A stretch of DNA of 13,139 bases from Planctomycetota bacterium. Its GTDB lineage: Bacteria > Planctomycetota > Planctomycetia > Pirellulales > Pirellulaceae. This document shows, one piece after another, positions 1-8,518 of the stretch. The notes beneath the pieces are model-generated. The model searched no databases. It was not told the origin of the DNA and saw nothing but the letters and a program-made list of their open reading frames with translations. The translations under genes and the position numbers were made by a program. Within the stretch, counting starts at the first letter, position 1. Each line of letters opens with the position of its first letter. The stretch covers positions 1-13,139 of the forward strand of contig JAJRVM010000111.1 of NCBI GenBank assembly GCA_024277285.1, in the 5' to 3' direction.

Positions 1-1
1 G

Positions 2-103
2 ACAGAGGATATTCTGCAACAGCGGTTCGCCCAGGGATGCCGACTCTCTGGTATTCCCAAACGGCGTCAAATCTACAGCTCAGCCAAATTGTCAGACACC
101 TAA
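2..103 (+). CDS. Possible C-terminal tail of a gene entering from the left edge (unrecognised)
   Basis: Reading from base 2, 33 sense codons run without interruption to a TAA at 101-103. The peptide starts TEDILQQRFAQGCRLSG and ends in a basic, polar tail (KRR, then SSAKLSDT). The composition is protein-like and third positions are mildly GC-rich, but the stretch is too short to prove coding, and I recognise no family. If real, the gene would run convergently toward the giant minus-strand gene that ends at 261. The 157 bases between them hold only a short T-run (146-151) with no convincing hairpin, and nothing else I can identify. Confidence 0.25.
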   Translation, partial: TEDILQQRFAQGCRLSGIPKRRQIYSSAKLSDT

Positions 104-260
104 TCCGGGACAAACTTGGTCAGATAAGTCGGGACCTAGCACATCGGTTTTTTGCAAGTAGTTGAACGCTGGTCGACCTCAGGTGCCTCGTGCGGTCAGT
201 TGTGGAGTTTATCTGTGCTGCCAGCCGATGCCGAACGTGAACCATTTGAGAATGGCTACG

Positions 261-908
261 TCAAAACATACCGCCGGCGCCGACACCGCCACCCATGCCG
301 CCTTGGCCGCGATCGTAGATGCGCTGGAGATTGTCGACCTGCTTGCCTTGGAGGCGGCGTTTCGTTTCCTGCAAACCTTTCAGGAGTCCCGGACCTGCAA
401 GTGTCTTCGCCGCGCGTCTTGAGGCACTCGGCGTACCGCTGTTAGTGCGCTGCGTTGGATCAGGCCCGCGAAAGCCGCCCATGCCACCACCGTAGCCGCC
501 CATACCACCGCCCATACCTCCGTCGTAACCGGGGAGGGGGACTGGTTGCTCCTTCACTGGCAGCTTGCCATCCGGATTCTTCTTGTTGGTAATCGCGCGG
601 AGCGTCTCGAGTAGCTGCGCGATATTGCGTTGCACGTCTTGCGTCTGCGACACCAGCAGCACATCGGTATCCTGATAATTCATGCCCTCCACCGCGCCGG
701 CTCCGCCCACTTCGTCCCAAGAATCAGGAGCGATAGTGGATATGATGGTTTCGATCAGCGTGTCATAGTCGGCCCACTCTTGATCCTGTGAATCACGAAA
801 GCGAACCAGGTCGGTGATCGGATAGACGACGGTCGTCAATTCGGTTTCGGCATCTTCGGGTGTCGTAATGACCACCGACTCGTCCCTCACCACATAGGTC
901 AGGTCCAA
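261..908 (-). pseudogene. C-terminal fragment: second half of an STN/secretin_N-like domain plus glycine-rich tail
   Basis: This is the last 215 codons of the broken giant gene. It begins immediately after an in-frame TAA (909-911); the first codon, TTG, has no ribosome-binding site before it, so independent translation is unlikely. The fragment opens mid-domain with LDLTYVVRDESVVITTPEDA, the usual middle of planctomycete STN-like domains, followed by VYPITDLV, a DYDTLIETI segment, TIAPDSWDEVGG and a final helix with VSQTQDVQ and LLETLRAI. The tail (about residues 127-215) is low-complexity with Gly/Met runs such as GGMGGGMGGYGGGMGGF and ends GGVGAGGMF. These domains in planctomycetes are usually exported and resemble the N domains of secretins; their role is unknown. 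The fragment stays in the same frame as 909-2013, so one substitution restoring a sense codon (GAA or similar) would rejoin them. A stop-codon sequencing error is the main alternative. Confidence 0.75.
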
Positions 909-2013
909 TTAGCGTAAGATCAATCTGAGCGCGGAACGAAGCGTCAAGCCGCGCCCCTCGAAGGTGACGGCTGTCTTTGCACTGAGTCCCACGTCGTCGA
1001 GAGCTCGGCGGTCGAGTCGGACGGTGAGACCATGCCGTTGTTGGATGGCGGTAGCCACGTCTTGGAGCGGTAAGTTGCGAAACGAGAGCGACGTGAGCGT
1101 GCTTAAGGCAGCTTCGATTCGCTGTTCTGCCAGACTGGCACCGGGGCCCGCGATCACGACTCCGACCAAACTTCCCGGTTGCCTTGTTGATGCTGCGGTC
1201 GTCGCAATCATCGGAGCCGCGCTGGGAGGAATCGAGATCCCCATGGTGCGGCTGTTCTCGTGACCCATGTCCATCATTGCCACGGCGGCACTTCGTTGGA
1301 GAGCGTATTGCGCTGTGCCAAGGCGAACGATTACGGCTGGGCTACCAGTGATGTCGTGAGCGACATAGAGGCCGCGCCGGTCCGTCTGGCCTGACACAAT
1401 GTCAGCGTTTCCGACGCTGATCACCTTGACGTCCGCTTGGTAGACATAGCGGTCCTTGGTAACGTCTTTGACCGTAGCGCGTACTTCGCCCGAAGCCCCA
1501 TCGTATTGAACCTCGACGTCCAATGGCGAGATCAGCACAAGGCCGCTTGCGAATAGGTTGCCGCCACGGCATACCACGAGATAGGCTCCTTCGTCCTCCA
1601 ATGCAAGGTTCAGTTTGCGCGAGTGATCGCGATAGTCCTTGTTGTCGGCCAAAGTGATGATCGATTCTTGCTGTGGGTCAATCCCAGCCAGATTGATACG
1701 GCCGATGCCGGCCATGTCTTGGCGCAGTAGCCCAAACTTGATCAAGTCGATTCGATAGACTTTCACATCGCACGTTGTGATATTGCGGAATGACAACTCG
1801 ACATCGACCGGCTTGCCCGGCCTCACGGTTGTCACTTCGGGTAAACGAATCGACTTGCGCAAGAAGGAGGCGATCGACTGGTGCGCATCGGGATAGCGGT
1901 CTTCGACGCGCCGATACTCGCGAATGGCGTCGTCCGTCTGGCCGAGGCTATGGTAGATTTGGCCCACAAATACTCGACATTGTCTCTTGATCTCGTCACA
2001 CGAGCTGTTCGTT
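909..2013 (-). pseudogene. Middle fragment of the giant gene: last TPR-like repeat, MG-type domains, first half of STN-like domain
   Basis: Starting near 2013 the second minus-strand frame becomes the coding one: CDEIKRQCRVFVGQIYHSLG, then a TPR-like helix pair (DDAIREYRRVEDRYPDA), a beta-rich MG-type region (IRLPEVTTVRPGKPVDVELSFRN, VKVYRIDLIKFGLL, EGAYLVVCRGG, ASGLVLISPL) and a carboxypeptidase-regulatory-like loop (VSGQTDRRGLYVAHDI). After a low-complexity linker (about 1140-1280) comes SLAEQRIEAALS and LSFRNLPLQDVATAIQQRHG, the start of an STN-like domain, cut by TAA at 909-911 just after LRLILR. No start codon with a ribosome-binding site is visible at the left of the fragment, and codons upstream in this frame (to 2423) are only a shadow of the alpha-2-macroglobulin frame. 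From memory of planctomycete relatives, this part normally continues the same polypeptide as the upstream 8002-2011 segment. I read it as a disconnected remnant. Confidence 0.75.
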
Positions 2014-5000
2014 CGATCGTCAAGTTGACGATGGCACGCCGTCCAATTGGCAACTGAGTGAGTGGATTGTGAAACTGTTTCGCGCTGTAGCGGACGTTTT
2101 TGAAGCCCCGGGCAATCGTGATTCCGTCGCGTTCCAATAGTGCCGGTGTGTAGGATCGAACGACGCGCCAGGCGTCCGTGGTGTTCTTCAGGTTCGTCGC
2201 CGGGATATGGCCTGCCAGTGTCACCTGATATGTAAAGCGACCTTGCCCTTTGATTTCGAAATGGATGCGTTGTTTTCCCGCAACCATAAGTCGCGTTGGT
2301 ACGTCGATTACCTGCGTCGGCATGGCAGGTGTCAGACTCAGTGTTTTCAGTGGTTGATCGTTGACCGAGAGAGTCATTTCGTAGCGATCGTCCGTGATGC
2401 GTTGTTCGGCATGATGCCGACAAAGCGCCAGCGCTGCGGGGCCCGTGGCCTTGTCAGGTGCCCATCGATATCCGGTCCGGTGTGCCAGCAGCGATGCGAT
2501 CCGATGCTTCGTTCGCGGTTCTTTCGGTGCGGTGCCTTGAATTGCCAGTGCGTACAACGCCTCAGTTTCGACTTGAGATTGGCTGCCGCTGATGGATGAG
2601 GAGGCTTGGCCTGGTTGTGCATCGTTGCCGTCTCTTGTTCGCCCCGCTAATTCCGCCAAGAGCTCGACCGCAAGCTGCTTGCGTTCCATCTGAATGAAGG
2701 CCAGTGCCAGGTGGAGCAAAGCGGAAGGCGATAGCGACCTGCGCTGGCGGTAGAGTCGATTGGCCAACGAAAAGTCGGGCTGGCCGGCTTGGCCCAACGC
2801 GTGCAATAGAATCGCTTTGATGTCGTCATCGTCGCTGGCGGACGCTGCCAACTGAGTGGTAAGGTATCGAACCCCATCTTCGCGACACTTGCTCGTTACT
2901 TCGTAGCCTGCGTTGCGAGCGAGGCTCAGCGCCCAAACGGCGCGGGCACTCGCGATGCGATCGCTCGTCCCCTTGCTTGCCGACCACGACCAACCACCGT
3001 CGCTGTTTTGCGCGCAAACGAGCGATGCAATCGCCGTGCGAGCTTGGCGATCCAACGTGTCGGCGTCATGTCTTCTGAGGCCGGTCGCCAGCAAATGCGT
3101 TGGTGGAGTGCGCACCGAGCTGCTCGCCGGTGTATCCTTCTTGGGGCCAATGTGGAACACGGCCTGTAGACCGATCGTGGCCATCAAGTCGCTGCTAAGT
3201 GAGTCGGTACTTGCCGCGAATGAGAGTTCTTCGCAACGGCGAAACCGCGCTGGCGACAGCACGATATCCAATAGCGTGCGGCGAACGCTTGGACCGACGA
3301 TGATCTGCATGCGTGGTGAATGGAATGGTGTGTCCTTCGGAGTTTCGAGCCAAGCCGTGAGGCTGGCATCTGCGGACCCTCCGGTTGAAGAAAACAGCGC
3401 AATGCCGCGCGGTCTAATTGGCACCGATCGGTGTATCGAATCGCGCATGCCGCTTGCGGCGACGGTCAACTGAAAACGAGCCTCGCCGGTGACGGACGTC
3501 GTGGCCGAGTCACTATTGTCTGTCTGGTCCAATGCGACCTTGAATGGTACTTCAACAACCCTCTTATCCGTAGCCTGGATGTTCCTGGTCTGGACGGTAC
3601 TTCGGCCGGCGATCGTGGTCGTCAACGTTACCGCAATGGGGCCCCTGGCCAACCGATTGTTGTGCACTCGTGCGATTACTTCCGCCTTATCGCCCTCGAC
3701 CAGTGCGAGTGGAAGCTCTAATTCGCCGAACAGGTCGTTCCTTGTCGTCAATTCAAGCGTGGTTTCACCAGCAAGAGTATTGCGTGTGATGCCTTTCGCG
3801 ATCAGCGTCCATGCGGTTCTATGTGGTGGCAGCTTGATCGTGACTGTGGCCTTGCCACGTTCGTCGGTAATGATCGCCGGATCCCAATAGGCGGTCTCGT
3901 CTGGTTGGAGTGTCATGTTGCCACGTTTGCTGTCTTGCGCGTCGACACGCGCCTGGGCAATGACTTGTTGCACCTGCGAAATCACCAGTTGTGACTCGAA
4001 CTCCTTGTTCTTGCGTGTTGACAACCGCTTTCTATCGCCATTCGCAACGCCACTCTCGCCGGGCTCGCTCATAGCGACTGGCGAGTTGAGTTGAACGGCG
4101 CCTAATTCCGATAGCTCACGGCGGTCCTTTTCATCAAGGAGCAACGGATTGACCAACGTCGTTGTGGCGTGGTAAGCGAAGCCGATACTCGCTCCGGTAT
4201 GCACCGCCTCTTGGCGGTCGCGGGCGCGAAAGAATGCATCGATCGACGGCAGCGGCCACTTGAACCGATCGAGCAGCGTTTGTTCGACCATCGCCAGGCT
4301 GACTTCCGCAGGAATCGGTTTTCCCTGGCAGTCGGTGGTCGAAATGGTCACTTCCATCGACTCTCCTGGCTTGAGTAGGCCGCGTGCGCCGTCGGCACGC
4401 TGGTACGCCAGTGACACTCGTAACGCTCGCTCGACCCTCAGCGTGACAGAAGCGGCGTGGAAGCGGATCGGTAGTGCCGAGTCCGTTTGTCGGTCCATAG
4501 ACGCCGCTTCATTCAACTCACCGTTGTCGCGCGGTTCGTCTTCTATTGACTCTTCAGCTGTTGGTCTGGATTCCGAAGGTACTTTCTTCGATCGCAGCTC
4601 GTCGAGTGCCGTTCGAATGTCGGCCATCACGACGGCTTCAAGCTGGAAATTGGGCGCCAAACGCGCGTTCATTGCGATGGGTAATTTGTTGGGGCCAGTC
4701 TTCAGGTGAACCAACCGGTAATCGAGCACGTGGTCGGCTTGGAAGGTGACAAGTGCCAGGGCCGGTTTCTCGCGCCAATGCAGCGTGACGGTCGCCTGGT
4801 CTCCGACTCGGAACACCTGCTGATCGGCAAGGATTCGCAAGCGAACAGAGTCGTCGGTGTCGGAAACCACCAAATCGAATTGGCTGCGGACGCGATTGCC
4901 CCAGCGGTCTTCACCTTCGGCGCGCACTCGGTACCGTCCACGTTTCGGTAACAGCAGCGTGTGCTTTGCGACTCCATGAACAGCTGAGTTCTCACCTGTT

Positions 5001-8000
5001 GCTGTCTTGACCACGTGGTCTTCCACGGGCAGTTCATTCACCTTGCCATCGACGGTCGAGAGTTTCAGAACGCGGAGATCCAGTTGCCGCGCGGTTGGTT
5101 GTCCCGTGGCATCTTTCGTTGCGATGGTAAGCTCAAATTCTTCGCCAGCAACGAACGTGTCACGGGCGGCGCCAAGTTCGATCCAGAATGCTTGCGTTGT
5201 CAGATAGAAATTGAATTGTGCTTCGATTGGCCCCTCGCTGCATGTGACGGCGAGCGGCGCGATCTGATTCTCCTGAAACTCGTGTGTCGGCAGCGCGAAG
5301 TGTACTTCCCCTTTCGCATCGGTCGTCGCCGTTGCAATCAAGTCATCTGCCAATTGGTACGTTACTTCTCGTCCGATCAAAGGGACGCCGTAGTCGTATG
5401 CGACGCGTATGACGCCCTTAATTTGTTCGCCGCGGCAGTACACGCGGCGTGGTGTTTCGACGGTAATGCGGACTGGTTGCTGTATCGGCTGTTCAACGCG
5501 AAAAGTGCCTTGAAAGTGGCGTTTCGCTCCGTTAACAACGCGCAGTTGGTAGGTTCCTTGCGGGCTGGTGGTCGGCAACGTGAATTGCGTGTGAAAGGTT
5601 CCGAAGTCGCCAATCGGTACTTCTTGCCGCCAGATCATGCGGTCGCGAACGTCAAACACTTCGAAATGGCATGGGGTGGTTTTGTCGACGACGTACTTGC
5701 CATCGCTCAGTGCTCGGATGCATCCGCGAACTCGCACCTGCTGGCCAGCGCGATAGGCGGGGCAATCGGTGTAGATATAGCCCTTGTCCTTTTGTCCTTG
5801 CGCAACGCGGATCCCTTCAAGAAGAGTGACGTTCGAGGCGATATGACCATCGGCGACCGCGAGCACACGAACGTCGTCGACGCGGCGGAGTTGCTCGTAA
5901 GTCGCTTGAAACACACCATCGGGTCCTGTCGTGGTTTCGGCAAAGATGCGTTGTCCGTCGGAGAGCAGCAATCGCACTCCGGGCCAGGGTGCTCCTTTCG
6001 ACATGTTCTCGGCAAAGACGAACACTTCGTTGCGCGACGCCTTGACGACGATTTCCAAATCGCTCTGGATCACCAACGTCGTTGCTTCCAGCGTGCCGCC
6101 GCGCACGGTTACCACCATCGATCCTCGAGTTGCGTCGTCTGGCAGTGCCACGGTGAGCACGTTTTCGCATTGCTGATATGCTTCATGGCCTGGAATATCA
6201 AAGACGAAACTGGCGTCGGGGTCGATCAATGCTGTGTCGATATTCTCGATGTGTTCGGTCGAGTGCATCTTGCGGAAGTAGGATTCGAGATTCACCTTGT
6301 ACATACTCACGCTGACGGACGAAATATTTCGATTGGTCAATTTCAATTGCGGTTTCTCGTCCGAGCGAAAGACGCGGGGCGTGACCACCGCAAGGGACTT
6401 CGAGTTGAGCCGCAACGCGGCTTGTCGTGCGTGTTGAGCGTACTCGCCCCAGGTGGTCTTGCGATACTCTTCTAACGCGGCCAAGGGTTTGTGTCGTTTT
6501 TCTTCCAAGACAACGGCGATGTTGTATTGGGCGTGCGATGCTTCGTCCGTATCGGGGAACTTCGAAACGACACGTCGCCAATCCTCAATAGCGGAATCCC
6601 AGTGTTTCTGCGCGTAGCTTATTTGTCCGAATAGGAAAAGGATCTCCGGGCCGCGTGAGTCGAGTGGGTATTTGGCAAGGAATTCGCGAAACAACTGCCG
6701 GGCGACGTCAAACTGGCGCGTGTCGACTTTACCGGCAGCGATCAGGTATTGCGTGTCAACCACTTGCTGTTGAACATCACTCCACGCCGCGTCACTGGGA
6801 TGCTCGACAAGAAACTCGCGCCATGTGGCTAGGGCATCGGCAAGACGCTCTTGCATAACGAACGCTCGACCAAGCAGTTGGCGTGCACGCGGTATTTGTT
6901 TGCTTGTCCGGTATCGTTTGTCCGTCAGCAGGGCTTCAAGTTGCCGCACCGCCTCTTCAAAATGTTTACGAGCAATGTAGCTCTTAGCAATATCCAAGTG
7001 CGCTTGGGCGGCGCGACTGTGTGTGGGAAAACGCACGAGGAAGTCTTTCAACGCAGCAACTCCCTGGTTCATTTGTGTGTCCGTCTTCGGCGAGGGGATT
7101 TCCCACGTACGTGCAAGCAGGAAACTGGCCTCTGCGACCCATTTGCCCGCCGCCGCGTCGTTCGCGGCGATCAACTCCCGCCAGATGTGCCGGGCTTGTT
7201 TGGGTTGCTCGCAAGCCAAGCGGCATTCGCCCAATCGAAAACGGGCCTCGCTGGCTTGACGGCCGTTCGGGTGACGCTCGATGAAGCTGGTGTAACGTTG
7301 CGCCGCTTTGGCGGCCTTGCCGAGCAGTTGGTGGCAGCGCGCGATGAGCAGCTCGACCGCGATGCGCCGCTTGGGCGCTGGGCCAGCGTCGAGAGCTTTC
7401 TCGTAAAATAGCAGTGCTTCAGCGTAGTTCGGCTTGGTCTTTTCCTCGGATGGGGAAAAGAATGCATCGGCATACTCCAGATAGATGCCGGCAAACTCCT
7501 GCTTGCGCTCGGCCGATTGCAGGGCTTCAGCCTCAGCTCGATAGAGCAGTTCAGCACGGCGGAAATCGCCTTTCTTGACCAGTGCAATCCCCGCTGCGAA
7601 CCGAGCTCGCCGCTTCCACGGACTATTTGGAAATCGTTTTTCAAGTTCAGCGAACGTTGCGACTGCCGCGTCGTAGTGACCTTGGAAGTGCAAGACCCGT
7701 CCCTTCAGGTACAGCAGTCGATCAACGGACGCCTCGCCCTTTTCAACCGCGTTCTTCTCCAAGGCGATACGGTCGGGGTTTTTTTCCGTCGCGTTGTTCT
7801 GTTTCGTGTCTTGCCGTTGGATCGCCATGCCGATGGCAATGCTTGCCTGCTCCCAGTCGCGTGCCTGAATCAATTTCCTGAGCTGTGGGGGCGCCAGGGG
7901 GACGCGGATGGCCGAAGGCTGATCGGCTAGGGCTTGGCAGGTTAGGAAGGTGAAACAAAGGGAAAGAAGCGCGCACCAATACCTCAATTGGCGAAAAACC

Positions 8001-8002
8001 AT
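1832..8002 (-). CDS. Exported giant TPR/alpha-2-macroglobulin family protein (frameshifted near its C-terminus)
   Basis: The likely start is the ATG at 8002-8000, not the earlier in-frame ATG at 8074. It follows GAGGAG (8009-8014) by 6 bases and opens a clear signal peptide (MVFRQLRYWCALLSLCFTFL, ending ALA at about residue 26). Residues about 30-560 are TPR-like repeats (LYLKGRVLHFQGHYDAAVATF, LFGQISYAQKHWDSAIEDWR). MG-type beta domains follow; the MG2 hallmark CPAYRAGQQVRVRG lies near residue 746. The A2M domain (AYWDPAIITDERGKATVTIK) is near 1371. A thioester-type helical domain follows with SPARFRRCEEL (about 1585) and DGGWSWSA (about 1661); the canonical C-[GL]-E-Q thioester is missing. 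Then comes FHNPLTQLPIGRR near 1990. After about residue 1997 the frame is wrong: the last 59 residues are an out-of-frame, Arg/Ser-rich tail. Family members are thought to trap proteases or act in the envelope; the role here is inferred, and the envelope location follows from the signal peptide. Confidence 0.85.
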   Translation of the reverse strand: MVFRQLRYWCALLSLCFTFLTCQALADQPSAIRVPLAPPQLRKLIQARDWEQASIAIGMAIQRQDTKQNNATEKNPDRIALEKNAVEKGEASVDRLLYLKGRVLHFQGHYDAAVATFAELEKRFPNSPWKRRARFAAGIALVKKGDFRRAELLYRAEAEALQSAERKQEFAGIYLEYADAFFSPSEEKTKPNYAEALLFYEKALDAGPAPKRRIAVELLIARCHQLLGKAAKAAQRYTSFIERHPNGRQASEARFRLGECRLACEQPKQARHIWRELIAANDAAAGKWVAEASFLLARTWEIPSPKTDTQMNQGVAALKDFLVRFPTHSRAAQAHLDIAKSYIARKHFEEAVRQLEALLTDKRYRTSKQIPRARQLLGRAFVMQERLADALATWREFLVEHPSDAAWSDVQQQVVDTQYLIAAGKVDTRQFDVARQLFREFLAKYPLDSRGPEILFLFGQISYAQKHWDSAIEDWRRVVSKFPDTDEASHAQYNIAVVLEEKRHKPLAALEEYRKTTWGEYAQHARQAALRLNSKSLAVVTPRVFRSDEKPQLKLTNRNISSVSVSMYKVNLESYFRKMHSTEHIENIDTALIDPDASFVFDIPGHEAYQQCENVLTVALPDDATRGSMVVTVRGGTLEATTLVIQSDLEIVVKASRNEVFVFAENMSKGAPWPGVRLLLSDGQRIFAETTTGPDGVFQATYEQLRRVDDVRVLAVADGHIASNVTLLEGIRVAQGQKDKGYIYTDCPAYRAGQQVRVRGCIRALSDGKYVVDKTTPCHFEVFDVRDRMIWRQEVPIGDFGTFHTQFTLPTTSPQGTYQLRVVNGAKRHFQGTFRVEQPIQQPVRITVETPRRVYCRGEQIKGVIRVAYDYGVPLIGREVTYQLADDLIATATTDAKGEVHFALPTHEFQENQIAPLAVTCSEGPIEAQFNFYLTTQAFWIELGAARDTFVAGEEFELTIATKDATGQPTARQLDLRVLKLSTVDGKVNELPVEDHVVKTATGENSAVHGVAKHTLLLPKRGRYRVRAEGEDRWGNRVRSQFDLVVSDTDDSVRLRILADQQVFRVGDQATVTLHWREKPALALVTFQADHVLDYRLVHLKTGPNKLPIAMNARLAPNFQLEAVVMADIRTALDELRSKKVPSESRPTAEESIEDEPRDNGELNEAASMDRQTDSALPIRFHAASVTLRVERALRVSLAYQRADGARGLLKPGESMEVTISTTDCQGKPIPAEVSLAMVEQTLLDRFKWPLPSIDAFFRARDRQEAVHTGASIGFAYHATTTLVNPLLLDEKDRRELSELGAVQLNSPVAMSEPGESGVANGDRKRLSTRKNKEFESQLVISQVQQVIAQARVDAQDSKRGNMTLQPDETAYWDPAIITDERGKATVTIKLPPHRTAWTLIAKGITRNTLAGETTLELTTRNDLFGELELPLALVEGDKAEVIARVHNNRLARGPIAVTLTTTIAGRSTVQTRNIQATDKRVVEVPFKVALDQTDNSDSATTSVTGEARFQLTVAASGMRDSIHRSVPIRPRGIALFSSTGGSADASLTAWLETPKDTPFHSPRMQIIVGPSVRRTLLDIVLSPARFRRCEELSFAASTDSLSSDLMATIGLQAVFHIGPKKDTPASSSVRTPPTHLLATGLRRHDADTLDRQARTAIASLVCAQNSDGGWSWSASKGTSDRIASARAVWALSLARNAGYEVTSKCREDGVRYLTTQLAASASDDDDIKAILLHALGQAGQPDFSLANRLYRQRRSLSPSALLHLALAFIQMERKQLAVELLAELAGRTRDGNDAQPGQASSSISGSQSQVETEALYALAIQGTAPKEPRTKHRIASLLAHRTGYRWAPDKATGPAALALCRHHAEQRITDDRYEMTLSVNDQPLKTLSLTPAMPTQVIDVPTRLMVAGKQRIHFEIKGQGRFTYQVTLAGHIPATNLKNTTDAWRVVRSYTPALLERDGITIARGFKNVRYSAKQFHNPLTQLPIGRRAIVNLTIERTARVTRSRDNVEYLWAKSTIASARRTTPFASIGASKTAIPMRTSRSPPSCASRFVYPK

Positions 8003-8008
8003 CGAGAT

Positions 8009-8014
8009 CTCCTC
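8009..8014 (-). promoter_or_regulatory. Ribosome-binding site of the alpha-2-macroglobulin gene
   Basis: On the minus strand this reads GAGGAG, 6 bases before the ATG at 8002-8000. It decides the start: the upstream in-frame ATG at 8074 overlaps the -10 candidate and has no such site, and a signal peptide appears only when translation starts at 8002. Confidence 0.8.
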
Positions 8015-8069
8015 GTCTGCTCGCGTGATCTTCCCGCCACAACGTGGCTGGAAGACGCCCCTTGCGACT

Positions 8070-8099
8070 ATCATAACCCGATGCGGTTGGAATTAGCAA
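8070..8099 (-). promoter_or_regulatory. Candidate sigma-70-type promoter of the alpha-2-macroglobulin gene
   Basis: On the minus strand TTGCTA (8099-8094) and TATGAT (8075-8070) are separated by 18 bases, matching 4 of 6 and 5 of 6 of the bacterial consensus. Transcription would begin near 8062, giving a leader of about 60 bases before the ATG at 8002. This rests on pattern alone; planctomycete promoters are less well defined than those of E. coli. Confidence 0.45.
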
Positions 8100-8437
8100 C
8101 AAACTGGGTATTTTGAAGTGTGGATTTAGCTCGGCCCATTACGCAGCTGCAACCTTGAGAATGCCTTGGGGACGGCCGTCACCAGCGGTTGAACGCTGCG
8201 AAACTGCGTGAGAATAGTGCTAATCGGCCGGAACATGAAAGGGGGGGGGCCATGGTTTGCCACCTTCTTGCGGATTCGCCAGTGCGGCACTGCACTATTG
8301 TGGACCATCGAGTCCGGTGTACATCAACGTGGATCCCGGTTAAAAAGGAGGGTATTGCATTGTCGAACGATGGCGTCTTCGAAGCCGGTGCGCGAAAAAC
8401 TGGCCGATCGAGAGCTCTTTCGCTCGTCTCACTTGGT

Positions 8438-8455
8438 GGGCTCCTACGTCAGCCC
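8438..8455 (+). promoter_or_regulatory. Stem-loop in the RRM gene leader (GGGCT / AGCCC)
   Basis: GGGCT (8438-8442) pairs perfectly with AGCCC (8451-8455) around the loop CCTACGTC. It lies 63 bases before the GTG start of the RRM gene. A similar structure (8992-9014) with loop core TTACGTC precedes the small downstream gene, which suggests a shared RNA element, possibly a protein-binding or temperature-sensing site. The function is inferred. Confidence 0.4.
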
Positions 8456-8506
8456 CTTTCTCTTCGGTCCCGGAAAGTGAAAGATCGGGCCGTCATTCCC
8501 GCGCAC

Positions 8507-8511
8507 AGGAG
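8507..8511 (+). promoter_or_regulatory. Ribosome-binding site fixing the GTG start of the RRM protein
   Basis: AGGAG is followed by 7 bases and then GTG (8519-8521). The RRM fold begins at once after this start (KLYCGNLSY). The upstream extension of the open frame has no homology-like sequence, so GTG is preferred over the earlier in-frame ATG (8189) or TTG (8360). Confidence 0.75.
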
Positions 8512-8518
8512 ATCTACG

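Larger units (their letters stand above)
8100..8518. other. Divergent intergenic region and long leader of the RRM gene
   Basis: About 420 bases without a firm gene. It holds a run of nine G at 8241-8249, a strong but apparently unpaired ribosome-binding sequence AAGGAGGG (8345-8352), and a 36-codon open frame from ATG 8370 to TGA 8480 (begins MASSKPVREKLADREL, ends FLFGPGK). It also holds an in-frame TTG at 8360 that would extend the RRM protein by 53 residues, and a stem-loop at 8438-8455. I could not decide whether the small frame is translated. The most economical view is a long 5' untranslated leader of the RRM gene with regulatory structure. Confidence 0.4.

Noticed and set aside
5015..6475. 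Plus-strand open frame of 486 codons
   Set aside because: It lies wholly opposite the alpha-2-macroglobulin gene, has no domain-like sequence, and the minus strand reads clear MG-domain motifs there.
8003..8074. 24-residue N-terminal extension of the alpha-2-macroglobulin protein
   Set aside because: Its ATG overlaps the -10 candidate, has no ribosome-binding site, and would place the signal peptide internally.
8189..8518. 110-residue N-terminal extension of the RRM protein
   Set aside because: No recognisable domain; the GTG with AGGAG at 8507 fits the usual start of single-RRM proteins.
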